Origin: Betaproteobacteria bacterium
GTDB lineage: Bacteria > Pseudomonadota > Gammaproteobacteria > Burkholderiales > Rhodocyclaceae
NCBI GenBank assembly: GCA_009777245.1
Contig: WRMF01000001.1
Span: 1-64,000 of the forward strand
Reading direction: 5' to 3'
Length of the DNA: 64,000 nucleotides
Shown: positions 19,297-29,247 of the stretch, piece by piece
How the letters are laid out: each line of letters begins with the position of its first letter
Position numbering within the stretch: position 1 is the first letter of the stretch
The notes under the pieces: generated by a model
Seen by the model: only the letters and a program-made list of their open reading frames with translations
Told to the model about the DNA's origin: nothing
Databases searched by the model: none
Program-made: the position numbers and the translations under genes

Positions 19297-21708
19297 ATGA
19301 ATGAAACGCATATCCATGTCGGCGCTCACCCGCTGATTGAGGCGCTCCAGATTTACACGCAGCAGGCGGCGGATGAATTTCAGCGCATGTGGCGGCACGG
19401 CATTGATTACCTTCGCTTTGAACGGGCGTCGCTGCCTGACGTTACGGAAAAAACTCTGGCTGCCGATCTCATTCTCCGTTCGACTGACGATAAACATGTC
19501 ATGGCCATATTGGGGATATTGATCAAAGAAGACGGGATTTACTTTCCTTCCTGCCTGAAAAACTGGGAGAGCGACAATCTTGCTTTTATCACCGGCATAA
19601 TCATTGAGCAAATGTCGAAGTCAGATAAAGACGCAGTACATCAGTTGCATCCTCAGCCTGTAATGCCGCCTTCGGAAGTAACAGCGGAACGCATGGTTCC
19701 CGGTTTAAGCGCCTATATAGCCTCCGTTCTCCATATCAAACGCTACCGTTTTTTATTGGACTTGATTATCCCCGGCAAGGTGTTGGAATGCGCCAGCGGC
19801 ACGGGTTATGGCGCGGCGATGCTGTCAAGGCTTGACAACGTAACGGAATACCACGGCGTGGACTTGTCCGACACGGCAGTAACGTATGCAAAATCCTGCA
19901 CATGGAATGACAAACTCAATTTTCACGCGATTGACCTTGCGGAATTTGCGCCCTCGTTGTTTGAGAATGTCATTTCTTTTGAAACGATGGAACATGTCCC
20001 CAATCCATACCGATTCATGGAACTGCTGATTGACAGAATGTCGCCGGACGGCCAGTTGCTTTTATCCATGCCAACCGAGACCTATCACGGTTCCCACCTC
20101 AAGCCATACAATCTTGCAAACTGGAATTATAAGCGGCAGATGAATTTTCTCGAACAGTATTTTGAGGACATTACCGTTTTCAGCCAGAAACTTTCCTTGC
20201 TTGGTCCGACCACATTTGCGGCAAGCGGTATTTTTGACAGTTTGTCGGATGATGAAGTAAACGATGAAGTCTTCGTTTTCATCCTGCGCCGACCGCATAA
20301 AAGAAAACGCCCCAATATCGTCATGAAGCGCGCTTATGCTCTTGGCGACGTGATCTGGACAACGCCTGTTCTGCGCGAATTGCGGCGTATATATCCACGC
20401 CATAACCTTGTGGTTTCCACAGGAATGACCAATGTCTTTCTGCACAATCCTGACGCCGACCTCGTATTCAATACGCAATACGAGCCTTTGCCGGACGATG
20501 TGCTGATTGATCTCGATTGGGCATATGAAACGCGCCGGGAACTGCATGTCCTTCACGCTTATGCCAAAGCCAGCGGCATTTCCCTTACATCAACCCAACC
20601 CGCCCTGTACCCTGCAAACAGCGATTTCCGCCCTGTTGCAACCCTCGTGCTCCGTCATTTCCGGCACTTGAAGGTCGAGAGCCTGATTGCAGTCCACATG
20701 GGGTATAACTCACCGGGGCGCATTTGGCCCAGGGAACATTGGCAACGATTCCTTGCCGATTTGCTGCAACAGAATGTCGGCATTGTTATATTGGGGAGCG
20801 AAAAAGACTTTTCCGCCGCCGACATTGGCATTGCCGATCACCGCATCCTCTGCCTCGCGCATTATCAGTTGCCGTTGCTGCAAACTGCGGCGGCGCTTTC
20901 CCTGTGCGATCTTCTGGTCGCGCCGGATTCAGGGGTTCTGCATATTGCCGCCGCCGTCGGTGTGCCGTGTCTGGGGATGTTCAGCATGGCCGCCCCGTCC
21001 GCCCGTATGCCGTTTGCGACCGGAAGCCGCGCCCTGTGGGCGGACATCGAATGCCGGGGATGCCTGAAAAGCATTGCCCCCAAAGCATTTCCGCTATGCC
21101 CGCGTGAACACGCTGATTGCATGGAGCGCATCCTTCCCGAAGAAGTGTTGTCCATGACATTGAAGATGCTGGAAGCGTTAATGCCAGGACGCTGGCAAAC
21201 TCGATGCCGGATGGCTCTCCCGATGGAAGCGTTGCCCACTCCGCTTGAGGATGGCATTGAGGCTTTCAACAAGACAAATTTTGAGGCTGCCATCGAATGC
21301 CTCTCAACGGCAATGGCGGATGAGCCGCAAAACCCGTTGCCCTGTGCTTACCTGGCTTTTGTCTGCGCGCGCCAGGGGCTGATTCAGGAGGCACGGGATT
21401 TTATCGCGCAAACCATCCGGCTGGCTCCGGAGCGCGCCGATCTCGTCGCGGCTCTGGGAGAATTGTTACTGGGAGAAGGCAACCATTCCGAGGCGGCGTA
21501 TCATTTGCGAGAGGCCGTCAGCATACAACCGGACTTGTTCGCGGCTTATCCGGCATTGGCGCAAAGTCTGCGCTTGACCGGACAGAGCGAGGAAGCTATT
21601 TCAATCCTCAAAATCGCCGCCGCCATCCCGTCCGATTCCCAGGCGACTATTCAGGCCGCCTTGCGGCAAATCATGGCGGAATGCGACTTGCCACCGGAGG
21701 GAGCATGA
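19297..21708 (+). CDS. methyltransferase-GT9-TPR fusion protein (first tandem copy)
   Basis: An 803-residue three-part fusion. Residues 1-120 are unassigned. Residues about 160-330 are a class I SAM methyltransferase-like domain (VLECASGTGYGAAML, then ENVISFETMEHVPNPYRF). Residues about 340-640 resemble the GT9 heptosyltransferase fold (ALGDVIWTTPVLRELRRIYP near the start, VAPDSGVLHIAAAVGVP near the end). Residues about 649-803 are the TPR module shared with four other proteins of this island. ATG 19297 (MNETHI) is chosen because the next paralogue begins the same way. It overlaps that paralogue by 4 nt (ATGA). Presumably it adds and methylates a sugar of the flagellin or surface glycan; substrate unknown. 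Confidence 0.88.
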   Translation: MNETHIHVGAHPLIEALQIYTQQAADEFQRMWRHGIDYLRFERASLPDVTEKTLAADLILRSTDDKHVMAILGILIKEDGIYFPSCLKNWESDNLAFITGIIIEQMSKSDKDAVHQLHPQPVMPPSEVTAERMVPGLSAYIASVLHIKRYRFLLDLIIPGKVLECASGTGYGAAMLSRLDNVTEYHGVDLSDTAVTYAKSCTWNDKLNFHAIDLAEFAPSLFENVISFETMEHVPNPYRFMELLIDRMSPDGQLLLSMPTETYHGSHLKPYNLANWNYKRQMNFLEQYFEDITVFSQKLSLLGPTTFAASGIFDSLSDDEVNDEVFVFILRRPHKRKRPNIVMKRAYALGDVIWTTPVLRELRRIYPRHNLVVSTGMTNVFLHNPDADLVFNTQYEPLPDDVLIDLDWAYETRRELHVLHAYAKASGISLTSTQPALYPANSDFRPVATLVLRHFRHLKVESLIAVHMGYNSPGRIWPREHWQRFLADLLQQNVGIVILGSEKDFSAADIGIADHRILCLAHYQLPLLQTAAALSLCDLLVAPDSGVLHIAAAVGVPCLGMFSMAAPSARMPFATGSRALWADIECRGCLKSIAPKAFPLCPREHADCMERILPEEVLSMTLKMLEALMPGRWQTRCRMALPMEALPTPLEDGIEAFNKTNFEAAIECLSTAMADEPQNPLPCAYLAFVCARQGLIQEARDFIAQTIRLAPERADLVAALGELLLGEGNHSEAAYHLREAVSIQPDLFAAYPALAQSLRLTGQSEEAISILKIAAAIPSDSQATIQAALRQIMAECDLPPEGA

Positions 21709-24086
21709 ACGAAACGCATATCAATTTTGGCGCTCATCCGCTGATTGAGACGCTCCAGATTTACACGCAGCAGGCGGCGGATGAATTTCAGCGCATGTGG
21801 CGACACGGCATTGATTACCTTCACTTTGAACGGGTGTCTCTGCCGGATACTGCGGAAAAAACTCCGGCAGCCGATCTCGTTCTCCGTTCAATTGACGATA
21901 AGCATGTCATGACCATATTAGGGATATTGATCAAAGAGAACGGGATTTACTTTCCTTCCTGCCTGCAAAACTGGGAGCGCGACAATCTTGCCTTTATCTC
22001 CGACAGAATCATTGAATACATGTCGCAGTCCGACAAGGACGATCTGACCTGGCAGTTGCATCCACAGCCGATCATGCCAGCTTCGGCATTGACGGCGGAG
22101 CGCATGGTTCCCGGTGTAAATGTTTATTCAGCTGCCATCTCCCATATCAAACGCTACCGTTTTTTATTCGATTTCATCATTCCCGGCAGGACGCTGGAAT
22201 GCGCCAGCGGCGCGGGTTACGGCGCGGTGATGCTGTCAAGTCTTGACAACGTAGAGGAATACCACGGCGTGGACTTATCCGAAATTGCGGTCGCCTACGC
22301 AAAAGCCGGAACGTGGAATGACAAACTCAATTTTCACGCGATTGACCTTGCACAATTCGCGCCCTTGTCGTTTGAGAATGTTATTTCTTTTGAAACGATG
22401 GAGCATGTGCCCAACCCTTACCGCTTCATTGAGCTATTGATTGACAGAATGTCGCCCGACGGTCGGTTGTTCATATCCTTGCCCGATGAGACCGGTCACG
22501 GCTCTCATATCAATCCTTACCATCTTTCAAACTGGAACTATAAACGGCTGATGAATTTTCTCGAACAGTATTTTGAGGACATTACCGTTTTCAGCCAGAA
22601 ATATAAATCGTTCGGAGAAACCACGTTCGAGGCGTATGGCATTGCCGATCATGGTCTTGTCGGCGATGATCGCGCTGAAATATTCATTTTCATCCTGCGT
22701 CGTCCGCGTAAAAGTAAGCGCCCCAATATTGTCATGCAGCGAACCCGTGCGCTGGGCGACGTGATCTGGACAACGCCCATCCTGCGTGAATTGCGGCGGC
22801 GGTACCCGCGCCATAATCTCATTGTCGTCACGAAAAAGACAGAAGTCTTTCTGCATAATCCCGATGCCGACCTGGTATTCAATATGCAATACGAGCCTTT
22901 GCCGGATGATGTGCTGATTGATCTGGATTGGACATATGAATCTCGCCGCGAACTGCATATCCTTCATGCCTATGCCGAATCCAGCGGCATTTCCCTTACC
23001 TCAACCCAACCCGCCCTGCACCCCGCAAACAGCGATTTCCGCCCTGTTGCCGCTCATATATTCAGCAACTTCCGATACTTGAGGGTTGAACGCCTTGTTG
23101 CCGTGCACATGCCTGCCAACGCCCCTGCTCGCACCTGGCCCAGGGAATACTGGCAGCGATTCATCGCCGATTTGCCGCAGAACACCGGCATTGTCGTATT
23201 GGGGACTGATCTTGACTTTTCCGCCGCCGACATCGGCATTTCCGATCGCCGCGTTCTCTGCCTCGTTCGCCGGTTGAATCTGATGCAGACTGCTGCGGTT
23301 ATTTCCCTGTGTGATCTTCTGGTCGCGCCGGATTCCGGTGTTATGCACATTGCCGCCGCTGTCGGCGTTCCGTGTCTGGGGATGTTCAGCACGGTCGATC
23401 CGGTCGCCCGTATGCCGTTTGCGACGGCAAGCCGCGCCCTATGGGCGGATGTCGAATGCAGGGGATGCACAAAAACCCTCGCGCCCGAGGCGACCGAGTT
23501 TTTATGCCGCCACAGGCTTGACTACTGCTTCAGGCGCATTCTTCCTGAAGAAGTTCTGTCCACGACATTGAGTATGCTGGCAGCGGTTATACCGGAACGC
23601 TGGCAGACTCGTTGCCGGATGGCTCTCCCGACGGGAGCGTTGCCTACTCCGCTGGAGGATGGCATTAAGGCTTTCGGCAAGGCAAATTTTGAGACCGCAA
23701 TCGAATGTCTCTCTGCGGCAATGGCGGACGAGCCGGAAAACCCTTTGCCTTATGCTTATCTGGCTTTTGTCTGCGCGCGCCAAGGGCTTCTGCAAGAGGC
23801 GCGGGATTTTATCGCGCAAACTGCCCGGCTGGCTCCTAAGCGCGCCGATCTCGTCGCGGCTCTGGGAGAATTGTTACTGGCAGAAGGCAACCCTTCCGAG
23901 GCGGTGTACTATTTGCGAGAGGCAGTCGCCATGCAGCCGGACTTGTTCGCGGCCTATCCGGCGTTGGCGGAGAGTTTGCGCCTGACCGGACAAAGCGAGG
24001 AAGCGTCCTCAATCCTCAAAGCCGTATCCGACCTGCCGCCTGATTCACAGGCGGCTATTCAGGATGCCTTGCGGAAAAGCGATTAA
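21705..24086 (+). CDS. methyltransferase-GT9-TPR fusion protein (second tandem copy)
   Basis: A 793-residue paralogue of the preceding protein with the same architecture: an unassigned N-terminus, methyltransferase (LECASGAGYGAVML, ENVISFETMEHVPNPYRF), GT9 (ALGDVIWTTPILRELRRRYP, VAPDSGVMHIAAAVGVP) and the shared TPR module (about 649-793). Long stretches are identical at the DNA level, so the pair arose by recent tandem duplication. The most divergent stretches are the end of the methyltransferase domain (after about residue 275) and some GT9 loops, which could mean altered substrate choice. Start ATG 21705 overlaps the previous stop, giving coupled translation. Confidence 0.88.
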   Translation: MNETHINFGAHPLIETLQIYTQQAADEFQRMWRHGIDYLHFERVSLPDTAEKTPAADLVLRSIDDKHVMTILGILIKENGIYFPSCLQNWERDNLAFISDRIIEYMSQSDKDDLTWQLHPQPIMPASALTAERMVPGVNVYSAAISHIKRYRFLFDFIIPGRTLECASGAGYGAVMLSSLDNVEEYHGVDLSEIAVAYAKAGTWNDKLNFHAIDLAQFAPLSFENVISFETMEHVPNPYRFIELLIDRMSPDGRLFISLPDETGHGSHINPYHLSNWNYKRLMNFLEQYFEDITVFSQKYKSFGETTFEAYGIADHGLVGDDRAEIFIFILRRPRKSKRPNIVMQRTRALGDVIWTTPILRELRRRYPRHNLIVVTKKTEVFLHNPDADLVFNMQYEPLPDDVLIDLDWTYESRRELHILHAYAESSGISLTSTQPALHPANSDFRPVAAHIFSNFRYLRVERLVAVHMPANAPARTWPREYWQRFIADLPQNTGIVVLGTDLDFSAADIGISDRRVLCLVRRLNLMQTAAVISLCDLLVAPDSGVMHIAAAVGVPCLGMFSTVDPVARMPFATASRALWADVECRGCTKTLAPEATEFLCRHRLDYCFRRILPEEVLSTTLSMLAAVIPERWQTRCRMALPTGALPTPLEDGIKAFGKANFETAIECLSAAMADEPENPLPYAYLAFVCARQGLLQEARDFIAQTARLAPKRADLVAALGELLLAEGNPSEAVYYLREAVAMQPDLFAAYPALAESLRLTGQSEEASSILKAVSDLPPDSQAAIQDALRKSD

Positions 24087-24346
24087 CTTTATAAGTTCCC
24101 GTAATTAAAAATCAAGTACTGCCTGCAAACCCCTACGCCGCTTGCGGGAGAGTGTGGCCACTCGCTTTGATGCCACTCGCGACGTAGCCAAAGGCTGGGA
24201 GAGGGTGCGTAAAACGTACTCACTCAAGTCGAAACCGCTCTGACTTGTATCGAGGAATCCACGACAGTAAGGCCGGGGTAACTCAAGCCGGAAGAAGCTG
24301 ATACAATCCGCCTGGTCATCAACCCATGCGCGTTGCGGAGAAAACG
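24087..24346. repeat. spacer with inverted copy of the CCCTCTCCC repeat
   Basis: Contains GGGAGAGTGTGGCCACTCGC..., GGGAGAGGGTGCGTAAAACG, then ACTCACTCAAGTCGAAACCGCTCT (about 24150-24242). This is the reverse complement of the repeat seen at 26427 and 32800. No gene seen. A new transcription start is likely here for the acetyltransferase gene. Confidence 0.6.
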
Positions 24347-24892
24347 ATGAATTCATTTTACAGCCCTGACGAACTGGCTGCCTTGGGTTTGAAGTCCTAC
24401 GGGCAAAATGTGCTCATCAGCAAAAAAGCCTCTTTATACAGTCCGGAAGAAATGGAATTCGGCAGTAACGTCAGAATTGACGATTTCTGCGTTCTTAGCG
24501 GCAAAATCAAACTCGGCGACTATATTCATATTTCAACGCATAACACGCTGATCGCCGGTTGTTACGGTATTGAAATGGAAGACTTTTCCGGGATTTCTTC
24601 ACGTTGTTCAATTTACGCTGAAAGCGACGACTACTCCGGCAATGCCATGAGCAATCCGATGTGTCCCGAACAATATCGCGCTCCCTATGGCGAACGTATA
24701 TTGATAGGGCGTTATGTCGTAATTGGCGCAGGATGCGTCATTCTGCCGGGCGCAAGTATCGGAGAAGGCGCGGCGATCGGCGCGATGAGCCTGGTGACAA
24801 AAAAAATGCCGCCCTGGTCAATCTGCATAGGCATTCCCTGCAAGGCCATCAAGCCCAGAGCGCGAAAACTCCTTCAATTTGAGGTGAAATGA
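24347..24892 (+). CDS. hexapeptide-repeat (LbH) acyltransferase
   Basis: A 181-residue protein with left-handed beta-helix repeats: VRIDDFCVLSGKIKLGDYIH in the first half, and IGRYVVIGAGCVILPGASIG followed by EGAAIGAMSLVTKKMPPWSI in the second. It ends with the IGIPCKAIKPR tail typical of sugar O- and N-acetyltransferases of the WbbJ/galactoside acetyltransferase group. The likely role is acetylation of a nucleotide-sugar or glycan in the cytoplasm. With the aminotransferase at 26632 it could make an N-acetylated amino-deoxy sugar (inference). ATG 24347 is preferred over 24326 because MNSFYSPDEL begins the conserved part. Confidence 0.85.
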   Translation: MNSFYSPDELAALGLKSYGQNVLISKKASLYSPEEMEFGSNVRIDDFCVLSGKIKLGDYIHISTHNTLIAGCYGIEMEDFSGISSRCSIYAESDDYSGNAMSNPMCPEQYRAPYGERILIGRYVVIGAGCVILPGASIGEGAAIGAMSLVTKKMPPWSICIGIPCKAIKPRARKLLQFEVK

Positions 24893-24917
24893 CACCTGCT
24901 TACCAATGAGGCAAAAA

Positions 24918-26408
24918 ATGAACTCGCCCAAGGTTTCCGTCATTCTGACATCGTACAATCACGAGAAGTTTTTGCGTGAAGCCATAGAGAGCGCGCTTTC
25001 GCAAACGCATCGGGATTTTGAGCTTATCATCTGGGACGACGCTTCCACTGACAATTCCTGGTCAATCATCAAACAATACAACGACAGCAGAATCAGGGCT
25101 TTCAGGAATGATGTCAATCGCTATGGGGTTTATGGCGTCAACAAGGCCATTTCCGAAATTGCCCAGGGCGAATATATCGCCATCCATCATTCGGACGATG
25201 TATGGAAGGCCGATAAACTTGAAAAACAGGTGGATTTTCTCGACCGGCATCCTGAAGTCGGAGCCGTTTTTTCATGGGCGGATATAATTGACGAGAACGG
25301 GAATATCAACAATGATTTTCGTTTTTGCAAACTTGGCGAGATGTTCAGGAAAGGTAATCAAACGCGGCATGAATGGCTGAGATATTTCTTTTTTGCGGAA
25401 AATACCCTGTGCCATCCAAGCGTCCTGATACGCAGGCAATGTTATGTTGACTGCGGCCTGTACAGTCCTTTGATGTGGATATTGCCGGATTTTGACATGT
25501 GGGTTCGCCTGTGTTTCAGGCATGAAATACATATTCTGCCCGAGTGTCTTGTAAAATACAGATGGCTGTCCAGCAATACCTGCGCCTTTTCCGAATCCAG
25601 CGCACATCAGGCAAGTTTTGAGCGCTACATGGTATTGCACAACTACCGCCGTATTGCGAATATTGAAGAATTCTTGCAGATATTTCCATCCTCGGCAAAA
25701 TACTTCCCTCCCACCCCCGATGCGGACATTGAGTTCGCGTTGGCCATGACGGCGATAGAAGCAAATTTGTCCGCAAGACATCATCTTTTCGGGCTGCAAT
25801 TACTGTACAAATTGCTGTCCTCGCCTGAAAGAGCCGGAAAAATCCATGCGGTTCATCATTTTGATCATATGGATTTCATGAACATCACGAAACGGGAGCG
25901 AATTTTTGCGCCGTTACAATCTTCTTCCAGATTATCTCCGCTTGAGAAAGGCATTGAGGCTTTCGACACGGCGAATCTTGCGGTCGCAATCGAATGTCTT
26001 TCCACGGCGATGGCGGATGAGCCGGAAAACCCGTTGCCCTACGCGTACCTGGCTTTTGTTTGCGCGCGGCAGGGACTTCTGCAAGGGGCGCGGGATTTTA
26101 TCGCGCAAACAATTCGGCTTGCCCCGGAGCGAGCCGATCTCGTCGCGGCTCTGGGCGAGGTTTTTCTGAAAGAAGATAACCCTTCCGAAGCTGCGGACTA
26201 CTTGCGAGAGGCAGTCGCCATGCAGCCAGACTTGTTCGCGGCTTATCCGGCGTTGGCGAAAAGTTTGCGCCTGACAGGACAAAGCGAAGAAGCGGCATCA
26301 ATCCTCAAATCCGTTGCCGCCGCGCCGTCCGATTCCCAAGTGGCTATTCAGACAACCTTGCGACAAATACTGATAGAATGCGGCGACTTGCCGACGGAGG
26401 AAACATGA
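24918..26408 (+). CDS. GT2 glycosyltransferase with shared C-terminal TPR module
   Basis: A 496-residue fusion. Residues about 4-230 are a GT-A family 2 glycosyltransferase: VSVILTSYNHEKFLREAIES, then ELIIWDDASTDNSW, the metal-binding SDD in HHSDDVWKADKLEKQ, and LCHPSVLIRRQCY. A helical linker follows, then the shared TPR module from about residue 341. ATG 24918 has GAGG 6 nt upstream and is preferred over ATG 24906. The whole protein is closely matched by residues 264-765 of the 1180-residue protein at 33395. Probably a nucleotide-sugar dependent transferase of the island; donor and acceptor unknown. Confidence 0.9.
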   Translation: MNSPKVSVILTSYNHEKFLREAIESALSQTHRDFELIIWDDASTDNSWSIIKQYNDSRIRAFRNDVNRYGVYGVNKAISEIAQGEYIAIHHSDDVWKADKLEKQVDFLDRHPEVGAVFSWADIIDENGNINNDFRFCKLGEMFRKGNQTRHEWLRYFFFAENTLCHPSVLIRRQCYVDCGLYSPLMWILPDFDMWVRLCFRHEIHILPECLVKYRWLSSNTCAFSESSAHQASFERYMVLHNYRRIANIEEFLQIFPSSAKYFPPTPDADIEFALAMTAIEANLSARHHLFGLQLLYKLLSSPERAGKIHAVHHFDHMDFMNITKRERIFAPLQSSSRLSPLEKGIEAFDTANLAVAIECLSTAMADEPENPLPYAYLAFVCARQGLLQGARDFIAQTIRLAPERADLVAALGEVFLKEDNPSEAADYLREAVAMQPDLFAAYPALAKSLRLTGQSEEAASILKSVAAAPSDSQVAIQTTLRQILIECGDLPTEET

Positions 26409-26426
26409 GCCGGTTTTGCTTCAGAG

Positions 26427-26600
26427 CGGTTTCGGTTCAAGTGAATACGTTTTGCATACCCTCTAGCGGCGCTATGCGCCACCCTCTCCCGCGAGCGAGG
26501 GGACAACTCCCCTCTCCCACTTGTGGGAGAGGGGCAATGCGTTTTGAATTCAGGACGCATAAATTTCAACCTGAGCCGTTGCCCTGTCCCGCAAACGGGA
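26427..26600. repeat. dispersed CATACCCTCTC / GGGAGAGGGG repeat
   Basis: Begins AGCGGTTTCGGTTCAAGTGA and ATACGTTTTGCATACCCTCT (26427-26464), followed by short palindromes such as CCCCTCTCCCACTTGTGGGAGAGGGG and CCCGCAAACGGG. The same head occurs at 32800-32840 and, inverted, at 24150-24242. No gene in 26409-26631. Confidence 0.65.
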
Positions 26601-26631
26601 TAGGGGAGAAAAACATGCAGAAAGAGATGCA

Positions 26632-27732
26632 ATGAACGATATCCATGTGACGGAACCCTTCCTGCCTCCGCTGGAGGATTTTCTGCCGAGCCTGCAAAAA
26701 ATCTGGCATAGTCGCCGCCTGACCAACGGCGGCCCTTTTCATGAACAGTTTGAAAAGGAGCTTGCGGAGTATCTGGGCGTTACGCACCTCTCCCTTTTCG
26801 CCAACGGAACTCTGGCGTTGATTACCGCCTTGCAGGCGTTGCGAGTTACCGGAGAAGTCATCACCACGCCTTATTCCTTCGCCGCTACCGCGCATTCCCT
26901 GTTGTGGAACGGCTTGCAACCTGTATTTGTCGACATTGACCCCCTAAGCCGGAACATCAACCCGGACAAGATAGAAGAAGCCATCACCCCAAAAACGACG
27001 GCCATTTTGCCGGTGCACTGTTACGGCATTCCGTGCGACTTCCAGCGTATCGGAGAAATTGCGGACACTTACGGCCTGAAAGTCATCTATGACGCCGCGC
27101 ATGCATTCGGCGTCACGCAAAACGGGCAAAGCATTCTTGTCAATGGCGACTTGTCCGTTCTTTCCTTTCATGCCACCAAGGTTTTCAATACCTTTGAAGG
27201 CGGAGCCATCATCTGCCCGGACGCGAAGATCAAGCAGCGGATTGACTACCTGAAGAATTTTGGATTTGCGGGCGAGACTACCGTCGTCGCACCGGGAATC
27301 AACGGCAAGATGAATGAATTTTCCGCCGCCCTGGGGCTTTTGCAATTGAAACACATTGACGAGGCGCTACGCTTGCGCGCGGAAGTTTTTCGTCATTATG
27401 CGGAACGCCTGAAGGAAGCGGACAGTATCGAAATGGCGGCGATACCAGCTGATACGGCATGGAATTATTCCTACTGCCCCATCTATGTCAAACCGGAGCA
27501 TCCGGTCTCGCGTGATGAACTCTATGCCCGCATGAAGGAGAAGAACATCCATCCCCGCCGCTATTTCTATCCCCTGATTTCGGATTTTCCGATGTACCGC
27601 GCCCATGCCAGCGCGGCTGTCGGGAATTTACGACATGCCCGCGCCGTATCAGACCGGATACTCTGTTTGCCCATCTACCCTTCCCTGAAACCGGAAGAAG
27701 TTGATACAATTTGCGATCTCATTCAGGAGTAG
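26632..27732 (+). CDS. DegT/DnrJ/EryC1/StrS family sugar aminotransferase
   Basis: A 366-residue fold-type I PLP enzyme. Seen: LFANGTLALITALQALRVTG (cofactor phosphate region), TTPYSFAATAHSLLWNGLQP, the aspartate in VIYDAAHAFGV, and the PLP-binding lysine in SFHATKVFNTFEGGAI. These enzymes aminate 3- or 4-keto nucleotide-sugars. Complete in length. Together with the acetyltransferase, the Gfo/Idh enzyme and the ATP-grasp protein it points to synthesis of an acylated amino-deoxy sugar. The dehydratase that would make the keto-sugar is not in the window. RBS: GAAAGAGATG just before ATG. Confidence 0.92.
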   Translation: MNDIHVTEPFLPPLEDFLPSLQKIWHSRRLTNGGPFHEQFEKELAEYLGVTHLSLFANGTLALITALQALRVTGEVITTPYSFAATAHSLLWNGLQPVFVDIDPLSRNINPDKIEEAITPKTTAILPVHCYGIPCDFQRIGEIADTYGLKVIYDAAHAFGVTQNGQSILVNGDLSVLSFHATKVFNTFEGGAIICPDAKIKQRIDYLKNFGFAGETTVVAPGINGKMNEFSAALGLLQLKHIDEALRLRAEVFRHYAERLKEADSIEMAAIPADTAWNYSYCPIYVKPEHPVSRDELYARMKEKNIHPRRYFYPLISDFPMYRAHASAAVGNLRHARAVSDRILCLPIYPSLKPEEVDTICDLIQE

Positions 27733-27837
27733 GCAGCTTAGCCGCAGATGTTTTCGGGCTGCCCAAGCCCGTCCAGAATGCTGCGAGGCCGGTTTCGCAG
27801 CATCGGATAGCTTCCAAAAAACACTGGAGAAACCATT

Positions 27838-27981
27838 ATGCCTCGCGCAATAGAATTTGACCACGCGTCTCGAAGAAGCCTCGCCATTTACGGCGAGGTG
27901 AGCGAGACAGTTGTTTTGTGGAGCTTGGAGCGCTGTCGCCTGACAGTGGCAATCATCAACCTAATCGGCTCGATTAAGTGA
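27838..27981 (+). CDS. possible 47-residue small protein
   Basis: ATG with GGAGA 7 nt upstream, then 47 codons to TGA. No recognised family; the C-terminus is hydrophobic (LTVAIINLIGSI). A 32-nt segment (27892-27923) recurs with two mismatches on the minus strand at 52712-52681, which suggests repeat DNA instead of a gene. The rest of the gap 27733-28092 is non-coding and GC-rich, with a GGCGGCGAAGCCGCC palindrome. Confidence 0.25.
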   Translation: MPRAIEFDHASRRSLAIYGEVSETVVLWSLERCRLTVAIINLIGSIK

Positions 27982-28092
27982 TTCCCGTAATGGAAAATCC
28001 CCCCCCGCGCCAGAAAGGGGCTTGGCGGCGAAGCCGCCGGGGGTTTGCGCCGCCTTTTGCGTTCCACGCAAGCGGCTTAGAAGAGTCTTGAC

Positions 28093-29247
28093 ATGCGTCG
28101 CAAGGATGAAATTTGCATTGGCATGGCCGGAGCCGGACGAGCAATGGAGTTGCATGTAAATGCGCTCAAGAGGTTTACCGGCGTTCCCATAAGACTCAAG
28201 GTTGTTATGGCTCGCAGAAAAGAGCAACTGGAATCCGCGCGAAAGCGTTTCGGGTTTGAAAATATTTCTTTTGATTTCAATGACTTGCTGAATGATCCCC
28301 AGATAGATGTTATTGATATTTGCACTCCGCCATATTTGCATGCGGAAATGATAAAAATGGCAATGCAGGCGAAAAAGCATGTAATTTGTGAAAAACCTCT
28401 TACCGGCTGCTTTGATGCAAGTTTGTCAAAAAAGGAAATGTATGCCCGGCTTTTGTTTGATTTGGAAAATTTGCAAGCTACAATAAACAATTCCGGCAAG
28501 AAATTCATGTATGCCGAGAATTTTGTTTATGCTCCGGCGATAGTAAAATCAGCAGAAATACTAAGGAAGAAGAGAAGCAGGATACTGTATGCAAAAGGCG
28601 AGGAAAGCTTAAAGGGTTCCAGTTCGCCGGTTGCCGGCGAATGGGCCAAAACAGGCGGCGGCACTTTTATACGAACCGGGTCTCATCCTCTTTCTGCGAT
28701 TCTTTATCTCAAACAACAGGAAGCCCTGGCCAGAGGTGTGGAAATAAAAGTCCGATCTGTTTTGGCCGATATGGCTCAAATTACACCTTCCTTGTCTGAA
28801 TATGAGCACCGGCATATAGCGGCGAATCCTGTGGATGTGGAGGACTGCGGAACGGTTATCCTTGAGTTTAATGATAATTCCAGGGCTGTTGTCATTGCAA
28901 CAGATACTTTGCTCGGCGGCAGCAAGAATTATGTGGAACTATACTGTAACGATGCTGCGATCAGATGCAATATCACAATGTCCAATTTAATGGAAACATA
29001 TTTTCTGGACGAAGATAACCTTGGGGATGTATATATTTCGGAAATGCTACCTGCAAAGACAGGCTGGAATAATCCGTTTCTGGAAGATGAAATAATCCGG
29101 GGATATACAGATGAAATGCGGGATTTCATGGACGCCATTCTTTATGACAGGGAGCCGAAATCAGGTTTTGGTCTGGCAAGGGATACAGCAAAAATAATTT
29201 ATGCGGCTTATATGTCCGCTGAAATTGGAGGCAAAGTAGAGTTATGA
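28093..29247 (+). CDS. Gfo/Idh/MocA family oxidoreductase
   Basis: A 384-residue NAD(P)-dependent sugar dehydrogenase. The N-terminal Rossmann fold has IGMAGAGRAMELHVNAL; the family blocks VIDICTPPYLHAEMI and KKHVICEKPLTG (with the catalytic-region Lys of EKP) are intact. The C-terminal alpha/beta domain runs to residue 384. Probably oxidises or epimerises a nucleotide-sugar. AT-rich codons compared with the flanking genes suggest a separate origin, shared with the next gene. It overlaps the ATP-grasp gene by 4 nt, so the two form a translationally coupled pair. Confidence 0.92.
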   Translation: MRRKDEICIGMAGAGRAMELHVNALKRFTGVPIRLKVVMARRKEQLESARKRFGFENISFDFNDLLNDPQIDVIDICTPPYLHAEMIKMAMQAKKHVICEKPLTGCFDASLSKKEMYARLLFDLENLQATINNSGKKFMYAENFVYAPAIVKSAEILRKKRSRILYAKGEESLKGSSSPVAGEWAKTGGGTFIRTGSHPLSAILYLKQQEALARGVEIKVRSVLADMAQITPSLSEYEHRHIAANPVDVEDCGTVILEFNDNSRAVVIATDTLLGGSKNYVELYCNDAAIRCNITMSNLMETYFLDEDNLGDVYISEMLPAKTGWNNPFLEDEIIRGYTDEMRDFMDAILYDREPKSGFGLARDTAKIIYAAYMSAEIGGKVEL

